Shown: piece by piece, positions 52,355-60,873 of the stretch | Layout: the number at the start of each line of letters is the position of its first letter | How positions within the stretch are numbered: position 1 is the stretch's first letter | Assembly: GCF_000953715.1 (NCBI RefSeq) | Contig: NZ_LN824141.1 | Location: forward strand, 308,676 to 372,675 | DNA: 64,000 bases | Reading direction: 5' to 3' | Source: Defluviitoga tunisiensis | GTDB lineage: Bacteria; Thermotogota; Thermotogae; Petrotogales; Petrotogaceae | Program-made: the position numbers and the translations under genes | Notes under the pieces: model-generated | Databases searched by the model: none | The model's input: the letters and a program-made list of their open reading frames with translations, nothing else | Told to the model about the DNA's origin: nothing

Positions 52355-52966
52355 ATGGCAAGAATAAGTATAATTTTTTACAGTATGTATGGTCATACAT
52401 ACAAAATGGCAGAAGCAGAAGCTCAGGGGGCTAGAGAAATTGAAGGCGTTGAAGTAAATATTTATAGAGTTCAAGAAACTGTTCCAGAAGATATCCTAAT
52501 AAAATCGGGCGCAAAAAAAGCCCAAGAAACCTTTAAACACATTCCTATTGCTACACTTGATTCTTTAACACAAGCAGATGCTATAATATTTGGAACGCCA
52601 ACAAGGTTTGGAATGATGGCTGCTCAAATGAGACAGTTTTTAGACACGACAGGAGGATTATGGAGTAGAGGAGAATTAGTTGGAAAAATTGGAAGTATTT
52701 TTACTACTACTAGCACGCAACACGGAGGACAAGAATCCACTATATTGAGTTTTCATACAACCTTGTTACATCATGGAATGATAATTGTGGGGTTACCTTT
52801 TACTTTGCCTGCTTTAAGTGATACTTCTAGCGTTCACGGAGGAACTCCTTACGGTGCTTCAGCAATTGTTAATTCAGAAAATAACTCCCCTACAGAATTA
52901 GAATTGGAGATCGCAAAAGTACAAGGAAAAAGAGTTGCAGAAATAGCAAAAAAACTTTTTGTGTAA
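52355..52966 (+). CDS. wrbA: NAD(P)H:quinone oxidoreductase WrbA
   Basis: An FMN-dependent flavodoxin-like enzyme that reduces quinones by two electrons. The 203-residue protein has the FMN phosphate loop YSMYGHTYKMAEA, GTPTRFGMMAAQMRQFLD and the TSTQHGGQESTILSFH segment, all WrbA hallmarks. AAAGGAGG precedes ATG 52355. It is a single-gene unit ending at a clear terminator. A role in oxidative stress relief in this anaerobe is the family inference. Confidence 0.93.
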   Translation: MARISIIFYSMYGHTYKMAEAEAQGAREIEGVEVNIYRVQETVPEDILIKSGAKKAQETFKHIPIATLDSLTQADAIIFGTPTRFGMMAAQMRQFLDTTGGLWSRGELVGKIGSIFTTTSTQHGGQESTILSFHTTLLHHGMIIVGLPFTLPALSDTSSVHGGTPYGASAIVNSENNSPTELELEIAKVQGKRVAEIAKKLFV

Positions 52967-52985
52967 ATTTATAAATAAAATCACT

Positions 52986-53020
52986 AACCCTAAAGCGAAC
53001 GCTTTGGGGTTATTTATTTT
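52986..53020 (+). terminator. intrinsic terminator after wrbA
   Basis: AACCCTAAAGC, loop GAAC, GCTTTGGGGTT form an 11-bp stem (one T-G pair), followed by ATTTATTTT. Confidence 0.85.
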
Positions 53021-53047
53021 AGTTAAGAAATGAGATAAATTAAAAAC

Positions 53048-53105
53048 TTGACATTGATTATATGAAATGTTATAATGAAATAAATCATTCACTTAGTGAG
53101 TGAAT
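53048..53105 (+). promoter_or_regulatory. consensus sigma-A promoter with overlapping inverted repeat
   Basis: TTGACA (53048-53053), a 17-base spacer and TATAAT (53071-53076) form a perfect consensus promoter. Just downstream ATTCACT, 5 bases, AGTGAAT (53087-53105) is a perfect inverted repeat over the predicted start point. The next gene encodes a winged-helix protein, so autoregulation is likely. Confidence 0.75.
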
Positions 53106-53128
53106 TAAAGTTTTAAGGTGGTATCTTA

Positions 53129-53785
53129 ATGTTAAACATAGAAAAATATACTTTTTTTAATCCTTCTCCAAATTTCAGGGAAATGATGATATTAAAACTA
53201 ATCTCTGAAGACAACGATATTTCTCAAGATAAAATATCAAAAAATGTTGGCATTGTCCCATCTATGGTTAATAAATATTTAAAAGATTTTGAGGAAAAGG
53301 GATATATACTAAAATCTGGAGAAAACAAAAGAAATATGACCTATCAACTAACCGAACAAGGAAAAAAGAGGTTGCAATTCCTTACTGTAAGTTTTGTTGA
53401 TGAGGTATCAGAATTATACTTTGATACAAAAGAATCTTTTAAAAAGGTTCTCCATACAATAAAAAAAGATAACCTTGAAAACATCTTGCTATATGGTGCT
53501 GGTGTGGTTGGTGGAATAGTTTTAAAAATATTAAAAAGCGAAAATGTTAATGTTATCGGCTTCCTGGATGATTCTATCTCAAAACAAGGTGATCAGTTAA
53601 AGGGTATAGATATATATCCTCCAGAAAAAGCTAAGGAAATAACTTATGATGCGTTAATAATTGCTTCTTTTAGACATTATGAAAAAATTTTAAACAAGGC
53701 TTTAGAGAGAAATTTAGAAAAATTATATGTTTTTCAAATAGATGAGGAAGGAAATATCTCATTAAGAAAGGGGGAGCAAAACTAA
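53129..53785 (+). CDS. winged-helix DNA-binding protein fused to a Rossmann-like domain
   Basis: A 218-residue fusion. Residues 15-85 form a MarR-like winged helix (ISQDKISKNVGIVPSMVNKYLKDFEEKGYI). From about 115 a Rossmann-type domain begins with ILLYGAGVVGGIVLKIL and continues GFLDDS...GIDIYPPEKAK, like the N-terminal domain of PglD and related sugar-modifying enzymes. It heads the nucleotide-sugar operon and its promoter carries an inverted repeat. It could sense a nucleotide or nucleotide sugar and regulate surface-sugar synthesis; that is inferred. The start is ATG 53129 with AAGGTGG upstream. Confidence 0.75.
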   Translation: MLNIEKYTFFNPSPNFREMMILKLISEDNDISQDKISKNVGIVPSMVNKYLKDFEEKGYILKSGENKRNMTYQLTEQGKKRLQFLTVSFVDEVSELYFDTKESFKKVLHTIKKDNLENILLYGAGVVGGIVLKILKSENVNVIGFLDDSISKQGDQLKGIDIYPPEKAKEITYDALIIASFRHYEKILNKALERNLEKLYVFQIDEEGNISLRKGEQN

Positions 53786-54954
53786 TGGAGGAAAAGATGC
53801 AAGTTCCTCTTTTTGATTTAACTCGTCAATACAAAAAAATAAAAAAAGACGTGCTTAAAAATTTAGATGCTGTTTTTACATCTGGAAATGTAATTATGGG
53901 AAGTAATGTTAAAATGTTTGAAAAAGAGATAGCTAATTATCTTGGAGTAAAATATGCTATAAGCGTGGCAAATGGTTCTGATGCCCTTAGACTTTCGGTT
54001 CAGGCACTTGATATAACAAAAGGAGATTACGTTATTACTACACCATATACTTTTTTTGCAACAGCAAGTGCTGTAGTTTTAAATCAAGCAACTCCTATTT
54101 TTGTCGATATAGAAGAAGATTTTTACAATATAGACTTAGATCAAGTAGAAAAAGTTCTACAAACACATCCAATGAAAAAAATGATAAAAGGTATAATCCC
54201 TGTACATCTTTTTGGCAAGACTGTTGATTTAGAAAGATTAGAAAAAATTAAAAATAATTATAAAATAGCCGTTATTGAAGATTGTGCTCAATCTATAGGA
54301 TCTGTTTGGTACTATTCAAATGGCAAAAAAAAGTGTAGTGGAACGGTTGGAGATCTAAATACATTTTCATTTTTTCCTACAAAAAATCTTGGCGGTTATG
54401 GTGATGGTGGTTTAGTTGTTACAAACGATGAAAAGTTAGCCGATCGAGTTAGAAAACTAAGAGTTCACGGAGCAGCAAAAAAATATTATCATGATGAAGT
54501 TGGATACAATTCACGATTAGATGAAGTACAGGCAGCTATTTTGCGCATAAAATTAAAAAACTTAGACTATTACATTGAAAGAAGAATAAAAAAGGCACAA
54601 TATTATAGCAAATTTTTTGAAGAAAAAGGTTTGGATAGATATATAGCCTATCCAAAATATTTTAATAACCGAGTTCATGTCTACCATCAATATGTAATTT
54701 CCGTCAAAAACAAAGAAGAACGTGACAATCTGAAGAAATTTCTTAAAGAAAACGGAATTGAAACGGGAATTTACTACCCATTAGGTTTACACCTTCAAAA
54801 ATGTTTTGAAAATCTTGGTCATAAAGAAGGTGATTTTCCAATAACCGAAAAAGCTACAAGAACAACGTTAGCTTTACCTATGTTTCCAGAATTAACCAAA
54901 TATGAACAGGAATACGTTGTTAATAAAATAAAAGAGTTTTATACCAGTTTGTAA
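53785..54954 (+). CDS. DegT/DnrJ/EryC1 sugar aminotransferase (WbpE-like)
   Basis: A PLP-dependent enzyme that aminates a keto group of a nucleotide sugar. The 389-residue protein shows VANGSDALRLSVQAL, EDCAQSIGS and FSFFPTKNLGGYGDGG with the PLP lysine near residue 199. Its ATG overlaps the stop of the regulator gene (TAATG). With the next two genes it forms a set matching WbpE, WbpA and WbpB, enzymes for UDP-2-acetamido-3-amino-glucuronate. An FdtB- or DesV-like reaction on another sugar cannot be excluded. Confidence 0.88.
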   Translation: MEEKMQVPLFDLTRQYKKIKKDVLKNLDAVFTSGNVIMGSNVKMFEKEIANYLGVKYAISVANGSDALRLSVQALDITKGDYVITTPYTFFATASAVVLNQATPIFVDIEEDFYNIDLDQVEKVLQTHPMKKMIKGIIPVHLFGKTVDLERLEKIKNNYKIAVIEDCAQSIGSVWYYSNGKKKCSGTVGDLNTFSFFPTKNLGGYGDGGLVVTNDEKLADRVRKLRVHGAAKKYYHDEVGYNSRLDEVQAAILRIKLKNLDYYIERRIKKAQYYSKFFEEKGLDRYIAYPKYFNNRVHVYHQYVISVKNKEERDNLKKFLKENGIETGIYYPLGLHLQKCFENLGHKEGDFPITEKATRTTLALPMFPELTKYEQEYVVNKIKEFYTSL

Positions 54955-54988
54955 TTCTTTTTAAAATAAACAAAGGGGGTAAAAATCG

Positions 54989-56296
54989 ATGGCTTTACTA
55001 GAAAAAATACAAAATAAATCCGCAAAAATTGGTGTAATAGGGCTAGGTTATGTTGGATTACCACTAGCTGTAGAAAAAGCTAAAGCAGGATATACCGTAC
55101 TAGGATTCGACATTCAGGAAGAAAAAGTTGATAAAGTTAATAAAGGTATAAATTATATAGGTGATGTAGTCACTTCCGAACTAGAAGATATAGTAAGAGA
55201 TGGAAAATTAAGTGCAACAACTGATTATGATAGAATAAGGGAATGTGACGCAATAATGATATGTGTCCCTACTCCACTCAATAAATACAAGCAACCTGAT
55301 TTAAGTTTTGTAATTAATTCAACTAATGAAGTTGCTAAAAGAATGAAAAAAGATACTCTTATAGTTTTAGAAAGCACCACTTACCCAGGAACTACAGAAG
55401 AAGTTATGCTACCAATATTAGAGCAAAATGGTTACAAAGTAGGCGAAGACTTCTTTTTAGCTTTCAGTCCCGAAAGAGTGGATCCGGGTAATTTGGTTTA
55501 TAAAACAAAAAATACCCCTAAAGTTGTTGGTGGCGTAACAGAAAAATGTACCATGCATGCAAAATCATTATATGAAAGGGTTTTAAACGCTGAAGTTTTT
55601 ACAGTTTCCTCTCCTAAAGAAGCTGAAATGTCAAAAATTCTAGAAAACTCTTTTAGAATAGTAAATATAGCTTTTATCAACGAAATGGCTATTCTTGCTA
55701 AAAAAATGAATATTAATATTTGGCAGGTAATAGATGCCGCTGCAACAAAGCCTTTTGGATTTATGCCGTTCTACCCTGGACCTGGTGTCGGTGGACATTG
55801 TATACCAATAGATCCTTTTTATTTAACCTATAAAGCACGAGAATACGATTATCATACTAGACTCATTGAGTTGGCTGGTGAAATCAATGATTATATGCCT
55901 GAATATGTAGTTGAAAGATTAATGGATATCTTAAATAACAATAAAAAATGCTTAAATGGTGCAAAAATTTTAATGCTGGGTGTCAGCTATAAAAATGACA
56001 TTGATGATTTGCGAGAATCCCCTTCCTTAAAAGTTCTAGAGCAATTGGAAAGTAAAAAAGCCAATGTATTAATACATGATCCCTATGTTAAACAATTCAA
56101 ATATAAAGATCATTTATATACAACTATAGATTTAACAAAAGAAATATTAAATGAATCTGATGCTGTTATTATTACTACTGGACATAAAAAAGTTGATTAT
56201 GAATTCGTAGCAAAAAATGCAAATATTGTTTTTGATACCAGAAACGCTACTAAACATATAAAAGACAAATATCCCCAAAAAATAATATTAATTTAA
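54989..56296 (+). CDS. UDP-N-acetyl-hexosamine 6-dehydrogenase (WbpA/WecC-like)
   Basis: It oxidises the C6 hydroxyl of a UDP-HexNAc to the uronic acid using NAD. The 435-residue protein has the nucleotide-binding loop IGLGYVGLPLAVEKAKAG, the ESTTYPGTTEE segment, AFSPERVDPGN, and the catalytic cysteine in GPGVGGHCIPIDPFYL near residue 271. KNDIDDLRESPSLK is the C-terminal signature. AAAGGGGG precedes ATG 54989. The substrate, UDP-GlcNAc or UDP-ManNAc, is not determined by sequence alone; the neighbours favour UDP-GlcNAc. Confidence 0.9.
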   Translation: MALLEKIQNKSAKIGVIGLGYVGLPLAVEKAKAGYTVLGFDIQEEKVDKVNKGINYIGDVVTSELEDIVRDGKLSATTDYDRIRECDAIMICVPTPLNKYKQPDLSFVINSTNEVAKRMKKDTLIVLESTTYPGTTEEVMLPILEQNGYKVGEDFFLAFSPERVDPGNLVYKTKNTPKVVGGVTEKCTMHAKSLYERVLNAEVFTVSSPKEAEMSKILENSFRIVNIAFINEMAILAKKMNINIWQVIDAAATKPFGFMPFYPGPGVGGHCIPIDPFYLTYKAREYDYHTRLIELAGEINDYMPEYVVERLMDILNNNKKCLNGAKILMLGVSYKNDIDDLRESPSLKVLEQLESKKANVLIHDPYVKQFKYKDHLYTTIDLTKEILNESDAVIITTGHKKVDYEFVAKNANIVFDTRNATKHIKDKYPQKIILI

Positions 56297-56339
56297 TATA
56301 TTAATTCAAAAACTAATTTTATCTATGGTAGGTGTTGAG

Positions 56340-57413
56340 ATGTTAAGAATGGCTATAATAGGTTGTGGAAGAATTGCTCAGCAAAAACATTCAGAAGCTT
56401 TAATAAAAAATTTGGATTTTATAGAAACAGTTGCAGCATGTGATTTAGTTGAAGAAAGAGCTGAAGAATTTGCAAACAAAATTGAAAATGCAGGTTTAAA
56501 AAGGCCAGAAATTTATATAGATTACAAAGAACTTTTGAAAAGAAATGATATAGACGCTGTAAGTATAGCTACAGAAAGCGGAAATCATTATGAAATTAGT
56601 ATGGAGGCTTTAATAAACAACAAGCATGTTTTAGTAGAAAAACCTATGGCTTTATCAACAAAACACACTAAAGAAATGATTAAAACAGCAAAAGACAAAA
56701 ATGTAAAGCTAGCGGTCTGTTTTCAAAATAGGTTTAACCCACCAATACAAGAATTAAGAAAAAAAATCGAACAAAACGCATTTGGTAAGATTCTTCATGC
56801 TCAAGCTTCAATAAGATGGAATAGAAACAGAGCATATTACGAGCAGGCAAAATGGAGAGGTACTTGGAAAGATGATGGGGGCACCTTAATGAATCAGTGC
56901 TCGCACAATATTGATTTGTTAATATGGAATATGAATTCCGAAATTGACGAAATATACGGTGTCATAAAAAATTTTACCCATCCTTATATAGAAGCAGAAG
57001 ATTTTGGAAGCGCAATAATTAAATTTACAAACGGCTCTGTTGGTTTAATAGAAGGCTCAGCAAATGTTTACCCAAAAAATTTAGAGGAAACTTTGTCTAT
57101 CTTTGGAGAAAAAGGAACGGTTGTTATTGGAGGAATAGCTGTAAATAAGATTAAATGTTGGAGATTCCCCGACGAGGATGGGCATCCATTTCAAAATCTA
57201 CCAGATCCTGATACTGTTTACGGAAGCGGTCATATCCCACTATACAAAGACTTCTATGAATCGATCAATAATGACAAAGAACCTTATATTAATGGAGTTG
57301 AGGGTCAAAAAGCGGTCGAAGCAATTTTAGGAATTTATAAATCCTCAAAAGAAGGAAAACCTATTAAATTCCCTATAGAATTTTCAACATTGGATATGCT
57401 TTCTGACATTTAA
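56340..57413 (+). CDS. Gfo/Idh/MocA family oxidoreductase (WbpB-like)
   Basis: A 357-residue NAD-dependent enzyme: Rossmann motif MAIIGCGRIAQQKHSEAL at the start, then the conserved EKPMALS region (near residue 100) and the substrate-binding FNPPIQELR and KDDGGTLMNQCSHNIDLL, whose His is catalytic. WbpB-type members oxidise C3 of UDP-GlcNAc-uronate before transamination. I prefer ATG 56340, with GGTAGGTG 5 bases upstream, over ATG 56325. It ends the sugar operon. The acetyltransferase that would complete the Wbp pathway (WbpD) is not here. Confidence 0.87.
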   Translation: MLRMAIIGCGRIAQQKHSEALIKNLDFIETVAACDLVEERAEEFANKIENAGLKRPEIYIDYKELLKRNDIDAVSIATESGNHYEISMEALINNKHVLVEKPMALSTKHTKEMIKTAKDKNVKLAVCFQNRFNPPIQELRKKIEQNAFGKILHAQASIRWNRNRAYYEQAKWRGTWKDDGGTLMNQCSHNIDLLIWNMNSEIDEIYGVIKNFTHPYIEAEDFGSAIIKFTNGSVGLIEGSANVYPKNLEETLSIFGEKGTVVIGGIAVNKIKCWRFPDEDGHPFQNLPDPDTVYGSGHIPLYKDFYESINNDKEPYINGVEGQKAVEAILGIYKSSKEGKPIKFPIEFSTLDMLSDI

Positions 57414-57466
57414 GTTTGGTGAGTACACAGTGAATCTTTATTCCAATTTATTAAATGTCATTATTA

Positions 57467-57551
57467 TGGTATAATTTAAATACTATAATAATAAAAGTTA
57501 AAGGAGGACAGAATTTTCCGTATTTATATTTACGGAAAATTCTTTATTTTT
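57467..57551 (+). promoter_or_regulatory. extended -10 promoter and SD-hairpin leader
   Basis: TGGTATAAT (57467-57475) is an extended -10. AAGGAGG (57501-57507) is followed not by a start codon but by a perfect 13-bp inverted repeat (57510-57522 and 57531-57543, 8-base loop) and TTATTTTT, and only then ATG 57552. The hairpin plus T-run also looks like an intrinsic terminator, so the leader may attenuate expression. Confidence 0.55.
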
Positions 57552-59309
57552 ATGTTAGATGAAAAAAAACGGATTTCCCTGCTTTTCTTTTATGTCACTA
57601 TTATTCTTATTATTTTCTTTTTAACAATTGTTTACTATAAAACTTTTCAAACAAAACAAATTGAAGAAAAAACACCTACAGAAAAAAGATATGGAGTAAT
57701 ACTCGCAGGATATGAAGGTTTTTACATATACGATATTATTCAACAAGATATCGTATCCTTACATAACACAGGCCAGTACGTAAATGATGCAAAAATAATT
57801 GGAAATTATCTCTATTTAGTAGATAGAAGTGGAGTTAAGATATATGATTTCTCTAATCCCCTTGAACCTGTATTAGTTAATTCTTATAGTACTTTTGGGA
57901 CTTCTCTTTCAATTACTTTGGTTGATAAAACTGTTTATGTTGCTGATGGTCAAAATGGTTTGGTCATTTTTGAATTAGACGATGATATTTATTTAAAGTT
58001 AAAAAATCATCTAATTCTTCCAGGTATAATAACCCAAATTGAGATTTATGAAAATTACTTATTTGCTTTAGGACCAGGACTAGGGTTAAAAGTATTTAAA
58101 ATAAAAGAAGGTTTCAACCTAGAAGAAATTAACTCATACAATGAGTTCGTTTCGCCGCGAATGATGACCTTAAGCAACGAATTTTTGATAATTAATGACG
58201 ATCTTATAGGAATCTTATTATTTAAAATATCTGATCTTATTAAATCAAAGAATGTAGATTTAAAATTGTTTAGTACCTTAAACTATAAAGCCTTTTCTAT
58301 TTCATGTATAGACGATGTGCTTTATTTTTCAACAAATACAGGTATTTATATCATAAATTTTTCTACTCAAGAGATAAAAGAAATAGTATCCAACAACTTT
58401 TCTAGAGCAAATATTACAGTTTATAATAATATGATTTATCTGTGTAATAATGAAGATGGTTTATACGTATATGACTTAAGCACCGGAAACTTAATAAAAA
58501 GATTTAATATAGTTAATTTTATAAACGATTTCATTGTTTTAGATGAAGGAATCTTAATTGACGATGGTTTAAACCTTGTATTTTTAAACTATCAAAAAGA
58601 AAAAGTTTTCGAGCAAGAATACTTAGGAAGAACTTATAAAGGTAAAAATGGCTTTTACATAATTAAAGATAATGTTGTAAGTTTTTTTAACCCTAAGAAT
58701 ACCCTCTTAAAAGAATTTCCCGAGGAAATACTAAATGTAAGGGAAACCGAAAAAGATGTTTATGCAATAGGAAAGGAAAATGTTTATTCCTTTTTAAATG
58801 AAGATGTCATTTTTAATGAACCTATAAACGACATCGAAAATGTAAATAACTCCTATTTTTTAGCTCAAGATAATAAGATACTTGAATATAACCCAAAAAC
58901 AAAAAATGTCTATTTAAGATATTCTATAAAAGAACAAATCAAAGCTGTTAATTATTCAAAAAATCAATTTTTAATAATTACGGATAATGGAATTTATAAA
59001 TTAAACTCTAATTTTGAATTGTTAGATTATTATAATTTTCTTTATATTCCTGATATTATATTAAATAGTGAGCAATACATCTTCTTATCAATAGGTCAGC
59101 AAATAACTATAATTGATAAGTCTAATTTCAATCTTTTTAAAGATATTAATCTAGGTTTACCCATACTCGGAATGAGTATAAAAGATAATATTTTATATAT
59201 ATCATTTGCTTCAAAGGGTATAACAAGCTACGAAATTGGCTCTAATTTTGAGTTTAATAAAATAGAAGACGTTTTATATTTATTTAATCCTAAAAAATTT
59301 ATAATTTAG
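57552..59309 (+). CDS. membrane-anchored beta-propeller protein (LVIVD repeats)
   Basis: A 585-residue protein: one N-terminal membrane helix (about 9-30), a short linker, then about twelve repeats of roughly 42 residues of the type VYVADGQNGLVIFELDD / YLVDRSGVKIYDFSNP. These are LVIVD-like repeats that build a beta-propeller outside the cell. ATG 57552 has no ribosome binding site directly upstream; the only good one lies on the far side of a hairpin, and an ATT start at 57513 would also be in frame. Role unknown; surface protein interaction is likely. Confidence 0.72.
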   Translation: MLDEKKRISLLFFYVTIILIIFFLTIVYYKTFQTKQIEEKTPTEKRYGVILAGYEGFYIYDIIQQDIVSLHNTGQYVNDAKIIGNYLYLVDRSGVKIYDFSNPLEPVLVNSYSTFGTSLSITLVDKTVYVADGQNGLVIFELDDDIYLKLKNHLILPGIITQIEIYENYLFALGPGLGLKVFKIKEGFNLEEINSYNEFVSPRMMTLSNEFLIINDDLIGILLFKISDLIKSKNVDLKLFSTLNYKAFSISCIDDVLYFSTNTGIYIINFSTQEIKEIVSNNFSRANITVYNNMIYLCNNEDGLYVYDLSTGNLIKRFNIVNFINDFIVLDEGILIDDGLNLVFLNYQKEKVFEQEYLGRTYKGKNGFYIIKDNVVSFFNPKNTLLKEFPEEILNVRETEKDVYAIGKENVYSFLNEDVIFNEPINDIENVNNSYFLAQDNKILEYNPKTKNVYLRYSIKEQIKAVNYSKNQFLIITDNGIYKLNSNFELLDYYNFLYIPDIILNSEQYIFLSIGQQITIIDKSNFNLFKDINLGLPILGMSIKDNILYISFASKGITSYEIGSNFEFNKIEDVLYLFNPKKFII

Positions 59310-59346
59310 AATAAATCAATCTTTTTCAAAAAAAGGGGTGTTTTTT

Positions 59347-60855
59347 GTGGATATCGAACAAGTGGTAAACTTATTTCAAAAACTAAATAAAAAAGAAATT
59401 AAAGCTAGTAAATTAGGTTGGACACAATATACAACAGGTTTTGATTTAGGTATAGAGCAAGCTTATCAAGATATAACTGCTTTCTTAGAAGATGAGGAAA
59501 ATTTTAGGATTGTTTGTAAACACAAAGAAAAAGAATTAAACACTATTGATAAGCGAAGAATGGAAATAGCATATAATATCTTCGAACCTTTTCACAAGAA
59601 TAAATTAATAAACGAACTGAATCTCAAAATCAGAAGAAAAACGAATGAACTTTCTCAGATACTTAATACTTATAGATTCACAATAGATGGCAAAGAAGTA
59701 ACTTCTGTTGAAATAGATCAATTATTAACTAATGAAGATAGAAATCTAAGAAAAAAGGCTTATTTCTCAAGAAATCAAATTAACAAAGTATTAATAGATA
59801 ACGGTTTTATAGAACTTATTAATCTAAGAAAAGAATTAGCAAAAGCAGAAGGTTCCATGGACTTTGTGGAATATATGTTGAAAAAAGATGAGTTAAGTCC
59901 AAACATATTTAATGGTTGGAAAGACGAGTTAAAAAATCATATAAATAAGTTAAACAACAAAAGAAAGGAACTCGCTAAAAACTATATAGATGCTGATGAA
60001 TTGAAACCATGGGATGAAGAATATTTGAAAAATATAATCTCCCCTTCTTTGAACACAAAAGTCGATATGACCAATTATTATTTTGTCTTAAGAGATTTTT
60101 TCTTAAACTTTGGAATTAATATGGATAAATATAACATAACCTATGATATTTTTCCTAGAAAAAACAAATCTGAATGGGGATATAATTTTCGAATAGAAGT
60201 TGGAAAAGACTCCAGAGTTCTTGCAAACGTAAAAAATCGATATTCAGAATATAAGACCCTTTTACATGAAAGCGGACATGCAATTCATTCTTTTCTACAA
60301 GATCCAAATGAAATAATACTAAATGAAGGAATAAGTGGCATAGTTACTGAAGGTATAGCAAATCTGTTTGGAAGTTTTATATATGACAAATTATTCTATA
60401 AGTACTTTTTTGATGATAGTGTGGAAAATGAATTTAACAAAATTAAAGAATATGAAAAATTAAATTATTTAAGATTCATAGGAAATATATTTTTTGACCA
60501 TGAATTGTATAGAAACAATATAACTTCTTTGGAAGATATATATGATATTTATTATAAAGTCTATAAAGATTTATTTGGTGATAAACCTCTTGAAGAAGAA
60601 CCGCCCTTTGGATACAGGATTCATTATACTACACATCCCATATATATGCATAACTATTTTATGGGAGATGTAACTTGTGAAATGTTAAGAAAAGTATTCT
60701 GTGAGAAACAAAGCGTTGATAATATTACTGAAAAACCCACCGAATTTATTCAATTCCTAATAGAAGATGTCATTAAACCATCTGGATTATATAAATATGA
60801 AGAATTATTTGAAAAAATAAGTGGTGAGCCATTTTCTTTAAAATGGTACTTCTAA
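59347..60855 (+). CDS. M3-family oligoendopeptidase
   Basis: A zinc metallopeptidase of the thimet oligopeptidase clan that cuts short peptides in the cytoplasm. The zinc motif HESGH (LLHESGHAIH) is near residue 306; the third ligand is expected in the GIANLFGSF region. The 503-residue length fits the shorter oligoendopeptidase members. The start is GTG 59347 with AGGGGTG upstream; an earlier GTG at 59338 is inside that site. No signal peptide. Confidence 0.87.
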   Translation: MDIEQVVNLFQKLNKKEIKASKLGWTQYTTGFDLGIEQAYQDITAFLEDEENFRIVCKHKEKELNTIDKRRMEIAYNIFEPFHKNKLINELNLKIRRKTNELSQILNTYRFTIDGKEVTSVEIDQLLTNEDRNLRKKAYFSRNQINKVLIDNGFIELINLRKELAKAEGSMDFVEYMLKKDELSPNIFNGWKDELKNHINKLNNKRKELAKNYIDADELKPWDEEYLKNIISPSLNTKVDMTNYYFVLRDFFLNFGINMDKYNITYDIFPRKNKSEWGYNFRIEVGKDSRVLANVKNRYSEYKTLLHESGHAIHSFLQDPNEIILNEGISGIVTEGIANLFGSFIYDKLFYKYFFDDSVENEFNKIKEYEKLNYLRFIGNIFFDHELYRNNITSLEDIYDIYYKVYKDLFGDKPLEEEPPFGYRIHYTTHPIYMHNYFMGDVTCEMLRKVFCEKQSVDNITEKPTEFIQFLIEDVIKPSGLYKYEELFEKISGEPFSLKWYF

Positions 60856-60873
60856 TATTATTTATATTCAATA

